IMG/VR virus record: IMGVR_UViG_3300025000_000339
Location: 1-29,125 of that record
Reading direction: 5' to 3' (one strand)
Length of the DNA stretch: 29,125 nucleotides
Source of the DNA: a virus
Shown here: positions 1 through 6,142 of the stretch, piece after piece
Layout: the number at the start of each line of letters is the position of its first letter
How positions within the stretch are numbered: the stretch's first letter is position 1
Program-made: the position numbers and the translations under genes
Notes under the pieces: generated by a model
Told to the model about the DNA's origin: nothing
Databases searched by the model: none
Seen by the model: the letters and a program-made list of their open reading frames with translations, nothing else

Positions 1-7
1 CAAGGCA

Positions 8-256
8 TTGCTAACTGATAAACTCAATAAATCAGAGATTAAAGTTCTTCAAGTTCTTCAGGAATCAAATATCACTAATGATATGAATGCTATGAAAATA
101 TCAACATTATCAGAAAAAACTGGATTAAGTTATTTTATTGTTAGGAACATTATCAAAGCATTTTATATCGCTAACATTTGCAAAAAGGGGAGGAGAGATG
201 GGAATGGAGAGACATATTATTTAAGTAAAGGAATTGATGAGAACGAGATGGTGTAA
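8..256 (+). CDS. Small winged-helix DNA-binding protein, possibly cut at the 5' end
   Basis: An 82-residue reading frame begins at a TTG with no ribosome binding site in the window. The frame is open back to the window edge, so the true start may lie outside. The sequence has an N-terminal helix (KSEIKVLQVLQ), then a helix-turn-helix-like stretch (KISTLSEKTGLSYFIVRNII), then a basic wing (KKGRRDGNGETYYL). That order fits a winged-helix module of about 80 residues, as used by small phage and plasmid regulators. It lies about 20 bases upstream of the broken zinc-ribbon frame and on the same strand, so the two were probably co-transcribed. The target is unknown. Confidence 0.6.
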   Translation: MLTDKLNKSEIKVLQVLQESNITNDMNAMKISTLSEKTGLSYFIVRNIIKAFYIANICKKGRRDGNGETYYLSKGIDENEMV

Positions 257-283
257 AGTTTAAATTAAGGAGGAAGAGAATAG

Positions 284-528
284 ATGAAATTTTAAAAAGA
301 AAACCTTTTGTAATTCCTAGTGGATGTCCTGAATGTGGTTCTAAAAATATTATAGGATATGCTCAAGTTGTTACTCATGCTTACATTAACCTAGCAGATA
401 AGAGCATTGATGAAATTGATTCAAGTAGTGATGTTGAGTTAAATGATATTGATCCAAGATATTGGGGTTATGTGTGTAAAGATTGTGAAAACGAATGGAA
501 TGATTATGGTCAAGGGAAAGTGAAATAA
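284..528 (+). pseudogene. Frameshifted zinc-ribbon protein
   Basis: A strong ribosome binding site (AAGGAGGAAG, 267-276) leads to an ATG at 284, but that frame stops after three codons. One extra T in the run at 290-293 would join it to a frame that continues to the TAA at 526-528. The joined product, about 82 residues, begins MKFLKRKPFVIPSGCPECGS and ends with a second Cys pair (VCKDCENEW), so it is a two-knuckle zinc ribbon. The clean binding site and protein-like downstream frame show a real gene. The break is a homopolymer indel, either a true mutation or a sequencing error. ATA at 280 or ATT at 289 as rare starts would be the alternative. Confidence 0.65.
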
Positions 529-583
529 AAGGAGTTGTTGAGTGATAATTTGGTTATGTTTTGAATGTTTTATTATAAATTAG

Positions 584-613
584 CAAAAAAATAATCCCCA
601 ATAGTGGGGATTT
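584..613 (-). terminator. Intrinsic terminator of the 28-residue peptide gene
   Basis: A 7-bp stem (593-599 with 606-612) has a 6-base loop. On the minus strand it is followed by seven U (A-run at 585-591). It sits 18 bases downstream of the peptide gene's stop codon. Confidence 0.8.
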
Positions 614-630
614 GGTGAGGCAATATAATC

Positions 631-717
631 CTAATTCAATAAACTTGCTAATGTTAAAAGTCCTGAGTAAACCATTCCACTTCCTAGTAAGACATAAAAT
701 CCTGCAACTAATGGCAT
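631..717 (-). CDS. 28-residue hydrophobic membrane peptide, type I toxin-like
   Basis: This short minus-strand frame has an ATG at 717, a TAG at 631-633 and a very good ribosome binding site (AAGGAGATGAG, 721-731). The peptide starts MPLVAGFYVLLGSGMVYSG and ends with LASLLN. It is almost entirely apolar with several glycines, so it should form one membrane helix. It has its own terminator and a structured leader with a 13-bp inverted repeat covering the ribosome binding site. Size, hydrophobicity and leader structure resemble peptides of type I toxin-antitoxin systems, but no family was recognised and no antisense RNA is proven. It could instead be a small accessory subunit of a membrane complex. 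It is divergent from the VirB4-type operon. Confidence 0.6.
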   Translation of the reverse strand: MPLVAGFYVLLGSGMVYSGLLTLASLLN

Positions 718-795
718 AATCTCATCTCCTTAAAATTAATTATGACTGTATTATTACCAACAATCATAAAAAATATACAAAAGAGATGAGATTAT
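716..795 (-). promoter_or_regulatory. Structured leader: 13-bp inverted repeat over the peptide gene's ribosome binding site and start
   Basis: ATAATCTCATCTC (716-728) and GAGATGAGATTAT (783-795) are perfect inverted copies. Between them 741-748 and 761-768 pair over 8 bp on the minus-strand RNA (one G-U). The proximal arm holds the ribosome binding site and the first two bases of the ATG. If the distal arm is transcribed, translation would be shut off. However, the distal arm also contains a TATAAT (791-796), 17 bases from TTAGCA (814-819). If that is the promoter, most of the distal arm is not in the RNA and the repeat would act on DNA. Confidence 0.55.
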
Positions 796-801
796 AAAAA
801 T

Positions 802-845
802 TGGGTATACTTATGCTAAATTTGTTCGGCATAACGAGTTATACC
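802..845. promoter_or_regulatory. Dyad elements in the divergent intergenic region, probable operator
   Basis: GGCATAACGAGTTATACC (828-845) is a near-perfect dyad. A related half-element, GGTATACTTATGC (803-815), lies just before it in inverted sense (GGTATA..TTATGC against GCATAA..TATACC). They lie between the peptide gene promoter and the start of the VirB4-type operon, where a repressor could control both directions. No clear sigma-A promoter for the rightward operon was found in 734-900. Confidence 0.45.
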
Positions 846-917
846 TAACAATATGCCACGACACATTCAATTTAGAACTCTTTTATCCTATTTCCTTAAA
901 GTAAGGAGTGGTAATTT

Positions 918-1259
918 ATGTTAAAGAAAAATTCAATTAAAATTCACTTAAAAAAGCATGGAATTAAATATTTACAAGGAGGATTAATAATTGGTTATAT
1001 TGTCCTAATTGATCCTTCTGTTGCCCTTGGAGTAGCAACAATTGAGCAAACATCAGATCAATTTTACAGGAAAGTATTAGGTCTTGGCAGGGCAGTAATT
1101 TTAATTAAAGGAGGATTGGAAATAGTTCAACATGCCCTTGCCGGAGATTTCCAAGCAACGAAGAAAACAATTCTAAGTTACTTAGGTATGTATGCTCTTT
1201 TACTATTACTTCCTTACGGCCTAGATCAAATCGATGCCATGATAGGAGGTTTAAAGTGA
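918..1259 (+). CDS. Small two-helix membrane protein, pilin-like (VirB2/TrbC-type?)
   Basis: A 113-residue protein with ribosome binding site AAGGAG (903-908) ahead of the ATG. It has a basic N-terminus, a hydrophobic segment at about residues 18-40 (GGLIIGYIVLIDPSVALGVA), an amphipathic middle and a second hydrophobic helix at about 84-101 (TILSYLGMYALLLLLPYG). Two hydrophobic segments plus an ALAGDFQATKK-type loop recall VirB2/TrbC pilins, which sit next to VirB4 genes. The match is by shape and position only. The stop codon is directly followed by the start of the next gene, so expression is probably coupled. Likely role: membrane or channel component of the complex powered by the ATPase at 1515-3887. 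Confidence 0.6.
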   Translation: MLKKNSIKIHLKKHGIKYLQGGLIIGYIVLIDPSVALGVATIEQTSDQFYRKVLGLGRAVILIKGGLEIVQHALAGDFQATKKTILSYLGMYALLLLLPYGLDQIDAMIGGLK

Positions 1260-1502
1260 ATGGTAAATTACGCAGATTGGTTTACTACTGCTATAAAAAC
1301 TGCATTAAAAGAAAGTGTTACTGAAAGCTTTAATTGGATTATGACAGGAATTATTTCAAATATCATATATGTATCCCATGCCGTTGCATTAGTTGGAGGA
1401 GGAATTCTAATTATTCTTTATATTGGAGGATATAAATCAGGACTTCAAAAATTAGGTATTATTACTGTTAGTTATGCCATGATTAAGTATTTACTAGGAT
1501 GA
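1260..1502 (+). CDS. Small membrane protein of the VirB4-type operon
   Basis: An 80-residue protein whose ATG directly follows the preceding TGA. After a short amphipathic N-terminus (about residues 1-25) it has a long apolar region (about 26-79) that can form two membrane helices, with a glycine cluster (LVGGGILIILYIGGY). It ends 12 bases before the ATPase gene. Small double-span membrane proteins commonly precede VirB4 in Gram-positive conjugation operons (PrgI/TrsC-like position), but no sequence family was recognised. Likely an inner channel partner of the ATPase. Confidence 0.6.
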   Translation: MVNYADWFTTAIKTALKESVTESFNWIMTGIISNIIYVSHAVALVGGGILIILYIGGYKSGLQKLGIITVSYAMIKYLLG

Positions 1503-1514
1503 GGAGGTTATCAA

Positions 1515-3887
1515 ATGAAAGGAATTAAATTAAGTAATTATTTTGAAATTATTCACCCTGAGTATGTCTATCTAAAATTAACTCCAAATAATTCCATTGA
1601 AAACAAAAGTACAGATCGAATTGCTAAATCAATTTCTACAATCTTTCAAGGTGTATCTCGCCATATCAAAGTAGAAGAAGGAAAATTAATTAAACTATAT
1701 CCATTTAAAAGACAATTTATGGTTGGAACTAAATACAGTTATCAATTGCCAGAAAAAGTTTCATATTTTATTTTTATTGAAAAAGAAAATGTAGAATTCT
1801 ATTTTATTATTCCAAAAAATTACTTATCACTATTGAAAGAAAAGATTAAAGATTCATGGGCAAATGTTACTATTAAAGAAGTTGATGCAATTCCTTTATT
1901 TAGTGAAAAATCAACAAAATATCAGTTGGTTTATTCTAAAGAAAATGCACTTAGTTTATCTATTGATAAGCGTAGTAGCGAACTTCTTAGTTCAAATCTT
2001 AATGTTATAGATGTATTAGAGGATGGTGATAAAGTAGGGATATTCTACAATTTTATTCCTACTAATCAATTTCCATGGAAATCTGAGTATAAAAACACGA
2101 TTCAAAAAGTAAGAGATGGTTTACCAACTGACAGACAAAAGGCAAATATATGGTATTTAGGTAAAATCATTGTTTCCATTGTTGTTGAGATTAGTGATTT
2201 ACTAGGAGAAGTTACTTCTGGAAAACCATCTAAAAAGAAAGGATTATCAACTGATAGTTTGGTACAAATGGAGAGAGTAATCGAGAGAATGAACAAATCA
2301 GCAGTCAGTAAATCAACTTATTCCAAAGCAACAGATATTATATTAAACACTCAAATTATTATATTGTCAGAAAGCATAGATAAATTAAGAGAAATTAATC
2401 ATGTTAAAAGTTTATCTCAAAGTTTTGAAGTGATAAATGAAGAGGATGGTGGCAATTCTCTAAAAGCAAAGTATTATAGTCAAAAATTTAATCCTAATGA
2501 TTATTCTATAAAAGGAGCAGAAATCAACAAAATTTCATCTGGAGAATGTCAAAATTTTATTGCTTTAGCAGGTAGAAAAATACTTGATAGATTTAATTTT
2601 ATTGATAAAGTCAATACTCAGGAAACTCAAGTTCCAGAAGATTTAAGAACTGGTGTAATGAGTGTAGGAACAAACACGTATAGAGGAATTCATCAGGAAG
2701 CATTCCTTAGTACAGATAGAGAATATTCTCAGTTATGTCTAGTCTTAGTTGGCCCTACAAGAAGTGGAAAGAGTGTCCTAATTTCTAATCTTGCACGAAA
2801 TGCTATGCAACATAATGAATGCTGTATAATTTTTGATTTTATTGAAAATTGTGAATTATCAATGGAAATTGCTAGTGTATTTCCTGAAGAAAGAGTTAAA
2901 ATTATTGAATGTGGAGATATAAGCAAACTTCAAGGACTTGGTTATAATGAAGTAGGAATAGATTCTGATGTTTTTATTCAATATGACAATGCTAAAAAGC
3001 AAACTACTCAATTATTAACCCTTATTAATTCTGTAAATTCTGATGAAAAAACTCTTGCTCCAAGAATGGAAAGAATGTTGTGTTCGGCTTCTTTGATTAC
3101 TTTTATTCAAGATGGAAATATTAAATCTGTTTTTGATGTATTGACTAATCACAAAGTAAGAGAACGATATATGAGTAAAATTCCATCAAATCAAAAAGAA
3201 AATCTAGGTGAATATATTATCGCTTTGGACGAACTTAATGAATATGACAAACAAGGAAATCTTGTAGGCACTAAATTTAGTTTTATTACTGGAATTTTAG
3301 ATCGTTTGCAAAAACTTAAATCAAATACTTATATGGAATTAATGTTGAAAAAAGGAACTGAAGATAATATTAATTTAATTGATGAACTTCAAAAACCACA
3401 ACTAATTTGTCTTAGAATGCCAGAATCAATGTTTTCAACTGATGAAGAAAGAGATGTATATTGCACTTATTGGATGACTAAATTATGGTTGTCGTTACAG
3501 TTAAGAGCAGAAAAATTTAGAGATAAAGGAGATAGAGTCAAGGTCAATCTATTTATTGATGAATTATATCAAGTAAATAATACAGAATTATTTTTAACAG
3601 ATAAATTATCGAGACTCGCTAAATTCCGGCTTAAACCTATTATATCATGTCATTATCTCAATCAAATAAAAGGAATTAGAGATGAATTAAGAAGTGCAAA
3701 CGCAAGCTATATGTTATTATCAGGTTGTGATAAGCAAAATTACAATGAATTAAAGGATGAACTTCAACCTTATGAAATGGAAGATTTGTTAAAACTACCA
3801 AGGTATCATAGTTTGAATTTAATCAAATGCAAAGAAGGATATGCAAAGTTTATTACTAAATTACCTGCTCCTATAAAGGGAGTGTGA
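1515..3887 (+). CDS. VirB4/TraE-like conjugation ATPase
   Basis: A 790-residue protein with binding site GAGGAGG (1500-1506). The C-terminal half is a P-loop ATPase: Walker A GPTRSGKS at residues 413-420 inside LCLVLVGPTRSGKSVLIS, and Walker B VNLFIDELYQ at about 677-686. A later FRLKPIISCHYLNQI stretch fits the sensor region of VirB4/HerA-type motors. The N-terminal ~400 residues are beta-rich with no clear signal, as in VirB4 proteins that dock on the membrane channel. Length suits the VirB4/TraE family (about 600-850). It should power assembly of, or transport through, the envelope complex formed by its operon partners. A HerA/FtsK-like DNA translocase is the alternative, but the small membrane proteins before it and the M23 peptidase after it favour a type IV secretion role. 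Confidence 0.82.
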   Translation: MKGIKLSNYFEIIHPEYVYLKLTPNNSIENKSTDRIAKSISTIFQGVSRHIKVEEGKLIKLYPFKRQFMVGTKYSYQLPEKVSYFIFIEKENVEFYFIIPKNYLSLLKEKIKDSWANVTIKEVDAIPLFSEKSTKYQLVYSKENALSLSIDKRSSELLSSNLNVIDVLEDGDKVGIFYNFIPTNQFPWKSEYKNTIQKVRDGLPTDRQKANIWYLGKIIVSIVVEISDLLGEVTSGKPSKKKGLSTDSLVQMERVIERMNKSAVSKSTYSKATDIILNTQIIILSESIDKLREINHVKSLSQSFEVINEEDGGNSLKAKYYSQKFNPNDYSIKGAEINKISSGECQNFIALAGRKILDRFNFIDKVNTQETQVPEDLRTGVMSVGTNTYRGIHQEAFLSTDREYSQLCLVLVGPTRSGKSVLISNLARNAMQHNECCIIFDFIENCELSMEIASVFPEERVKIIECGDISKLQGLGYNEVGIDSDVFIQYDNAKKQTTQLLTLINSVNSDEKTLAPRMERMLCSASLITFIQDGNIKSVFDVLTNHKVRERYMSKIPSNQKENLGEYIIALDELNEYDKQGNLVGTKFSFITGILDRLQKLKSNTYMELMLKKGTEDNINLIDELQKPQLICLRMPESMFSTDEERDVYCTYWMTKLWLSLQLRAEKFRDKGDRVKVNLFIDELYQVNNTELFLTDKLSRLAKFRLKPIISCHYLNQIKGIRDELRSANASYMLLSGCDKQNYNELKDELQPYEMEDLLKLPRYHSLNLIKCKEGYAKFITKLPAPIKGV

Positions 3888-3890
3888 TTT

Positions 3891-4448
3891 ATGGGTATTA
3901 TTATGGATACATTAAGGAACAATAAATTTTTTATTATTGTAATGGTTTTGTTGATTTATATATGTAGTAGGAAGCATTTATATAATGATTCAAGCGATAC
4001 TTGGATTATGCCTGTAGAGGGAGTAATTACTCAAGAGTTTAAAGGTGATAAGCATCATGGAATTGATATAGGCTGTGGGACAACTTCTATTCATGCATCA
4101 AACGATGGGATAGTTTCGTTTTCTGGATGGAAAGGAGTATATGGCAATTGTATTATGATATTACACAATAATAATGTAGAAACATTATATGGTCATAATA
4201 GTGAAAATTTAGTTGAGGTTGGAGATAAAGTTAAGCAAGGAGATGTTATTGCAAACTCAGGAAATTCAGGAAGGAGTTTTGGAATCCACTGTCATTTTGA
4301 GTATCGAAAAGGGGGAATTTGCTACAATCCAATGGATTTTGTAAATAAAAATTTAGATATCATTAAGAGTTATAAAATGGATGACGTATCCGATTTTGAT
4401 GCTAATAAATATTTACCACAGAATATTGATGAGTTTAAAGATGAGTGA
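3891..4448 (+). CDS. Membrane-anchored M23 (LytM-type) peptidoglycan endopeptidase
   Basis: A 185-residue protein starting 3 bases after the ATPase stop, with binding site AAAGGGAG. Residues 12-26 (KFFIIVMVLLIYICS) form an N-terminal membrane anchor, so the catalytic domain faces outside. The zinc motif is complete: HHGID (H55, D59), H102 in YGHNS, and the HxH pair H133/H135 in GIHCHFEYR. The downstream motif VEVGDKVKQGDVIANSGNSG is typical of M23 enzymes. Such enzymes cut peptide cross-links, and conjugation operons carry one to open the wall for the channel. Operon position supports that role here rather than phage lysis. Residues after about 150 are a short charged tail. A terminator overlaps the stop codon. 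Confidence 0.88.
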   Translation: MGIIMDTLRNNKFFIIVMVLLIYICSRKHLYNDSSDTWIMPVEGVITQEFKGDKHHGIDIGCGTTSIHASNDGIVSFSGWKGVYGNCIMILHNNNVETLYGHNSENLVEVGDKVKQGDVIANSGNSGRSFGIHCHFEYRKGGICYNPMDFVNKNLDIIKSYKMDDVSDFDANKYLPQNIDEFKDE

Positions 4449-4470
4449 TTGGACATGCTCATCTTTTTTA
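4437..4470 (+). terminator. Intrinsic terminator of the VirB4-type operon
   Basis: A 9-bp perfect stem (4437-4445 with 4458-4466) with a 12-base loop and a T-run to 4469. The left arm overlaps the M23 gene stop codon. Confidence 0.88.
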
Positions 4471-4499
4471 ATAAAATTTCATAAATATGTGATAAAAAC

Positions 4500-4528
4500 T
4501 TGCGAAAGTCATAAAATGATTATATATT
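4500..4528 (+). promoter_or_regulatory. Sigma-A-like promoter of the DGQHR gene
   Basis: TTGCGA (4500-4505), a 17-base spacer and TATATT (4523-4528) lie just after the operon terminator and about 75 bases before the preferred start. Confidence 0.6.
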
Positions 4529-4603
4529 ATATGAAAGGGTTGATTTGAGATGATTTTTAAATTTGATAAAGGTGGAAACATGAATATGGAAGGAGATAAT
4601 GAA

Positions 4604-6091
4604 ATGGCTAAGAAGAAGGATAGGTTTGCACAGATGGATATTGGTTTAGTTAATGCTGTGAAGGAAGAGGTGATGGGGATGGTAAATGAAACTCAAAGTC
4701 AAGTTGCTGTTGGGTTCAATGAGATTTTGGATGAGAATGATAAGGTTTGGGATAAAGGGAGTAAAGACGGAGAGGTTGAGAGTGAGAAGGTGATGCCTCC
4801 TTTTGGTAGTTTGAGTAGTTTAAGTGGACAGGTAAAAGAAGAAACTGATTTTAGTGGTGAAGATGAAACTGAAGAAGAGAGGAATGAAGCTCAAAGGAAA
4901 AAAGATGAGTTAAAAATTAAACGTGAGCAAAACAAATTGAAGAAGGAAATGAAAAGTAGATTGGAAAAATTGAATAATTCGGAGGAATGGAAATTTGATA
5001 ACGTAATCGAGGTTTTTAGAAATAATGAATTAGTAAAATACCAAGGAGTTGCAAATATCGAAGTATTAAGTGCTCTTTTTGAACGAGGTGTACTTTCTTA
5101 TAATGGAGAGCTTCAAAGAGGCTATCGCAAAGGGAAAAACGGAGATTTATTAGCTGTACGCTCAAAGAAGCAAATCGATTTGATCTACTCAAGTATTATT
5201 AAAAATAAGATGCATGGTGGTTTCATAACATTTAATTGGAATCCTGAAAAGGGTGATATTAATTATGATGAAGATGAGCGTACCCTTTCTGGTTCTATTG
5301 ACCAAAAGTTGGATATTTTAGACGGGCAACACAGACTTTCTGCATTTTTGAAGGTTTTAAAGGCTTATCGTAAATCACCAGAGACAATTCCTAATCCTGC
5401 TGATTATCAAATTGGAATTGTAATCGAATTATTAGATGACGATTCAGCAAAAAGTCTATTCTCTGAATACGCAACTAAAGGTTTAAAAATTTCTCGTAGC
5501 CGTGGGGAATATTTAAATGTAGAAGATTATACAAACAAATTATGTAGAGATGTTATGAAAAAATCTGACTTAAAGGTAGAGGTAGTAAGCACATCCATTA
5601 AAGCTACCTCAGAAAATATTATCACATTTGGTGTACTTTCAAAAAATATTAAAGATAATTATAATCCAAAAACAAAGATAGACGTTGAAGAGTGTAGCAA
5701 ACATCTTATAGCTTTTGTAGATGCTATAATTCAAAACTTTCCTAAATTTATGGCAAGTAAGGATCTTATAGAGAGAAAAATTCTTCGCGAAAATAGTCTC
5801 ACAATGGAAGCCCTTGCTTGGAGTGGGTATTTTTATATTTCCAAATCATTGCAAGGAAAGAGCAAAGAAGAGATGTTAAGTATACTTTCTAAGTTTAATT
5901 CCAAAGTGAATTACAGAGGATTTATAGGAAATTTCCTAGATAAAGAAAATCCTATTTTCAGAAAAATAATGCGAGAGGGAAACAAAATGATTTCGACTTC
6001 TTCTTCAGTAACTTGGGTTAATAAGGTATTTAATGAATACATTTTAGAAGGTAAAAGTTTAGAAGAAATTGGAAGGGAAGAAGTTAAGTAA
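4604..6091 (+). CDS. DGQHR-domain protein (ParB/DndB-like fold)
   Basis: The start is placed at 4604 (MAKKKDRFAQ, 495 residues) because AAGGAG (4590-4595) is well spaced from it. In-frame ATGs at 4550, 4580 and 4586 have poorer sites. About 130 N-terminal residues are charged and low in complexity, including an acidic stretch (GEDETEEERNEAQRKKDEL) that should form a coiled coil. The C-terminal ~360 residues carry the DGQHR signature (LDILDGQHRLSAFLKVL), with an upstream LQRGYRKGKNG stretch and SEYATKGLKISRSRG. This domain occurs in DndB-type regulators of DNA modification and in phage and plasmid proteins of unknown role, and is related to the ParB fold. DNA binding or nucleotide hydrolysis is likely but unproven. 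It has its own promoter and terminator. Confidence 0.75.
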   Translation: MAKKKDRFAQMDIGLVNAVKEEVMGMVNETQSQVAVGFNEILDENDKVWDKGSKDGEVESEKVMPPFGSLSSLSGQVKEETDFSGEDETEEERNEAQRKKDELKIKREQNKLKKEMKSRLEKLNNSEEWKFDNVIEVFRNNELVKYQGVANIEVLSALFERGVLSYNGELQRGYRKGKNGDLLAVRSKKQIDLIYSSIIKNKMHGGFITFNWNPEKGDINYDEDERTLSGSIDQKLDILDGQHRLSAFLKVLKAYRKSPETIPNPADYQIGIVIELLDDDSAKSLFSEYATKGLKISRSRGEYLNVEDYTNKLCRDVMKKSDLKVEVVSTSIKATSENIITFGVLSKNIKDNYNPKTKIDVEECSKHLIAFVDAIIQNFPKFMASKDLIERKILRENSLTMEALAWSGYFYISKSLQGKSKEEMLSILSKFNSKVNYRGFIGNFLDKENPIFRKIMREGNKMISTSSSVTWVNKVFNEYILEGKSLEEIGREEVK

Positions 6092-6101
6092 AACGGTAAA
6101 A

Positions 6102-6138
6102 ATAGAGGATATCTACAATTAAAGCAGATATCCTCTAT
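6102..6138. terminator. Bidirectional terminator between convergent genes
   Basis: A perfect 13-bp stem (6102-6114 with 6126-6138) with an 11-base loop. The minus-strand side has a good U-tail (TATTTTTACC); the plus side has a weaker ACTATTATTT tail. Confidence 0.88.
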
Positions 6139-6142
6139 ACTA

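Noticed and set aside
2102-2926. Frames antisense to the VirB4-like gene
   Set aside because: No ribosome binding sites; they mirror the codon pattern of a clearly recognised gene.
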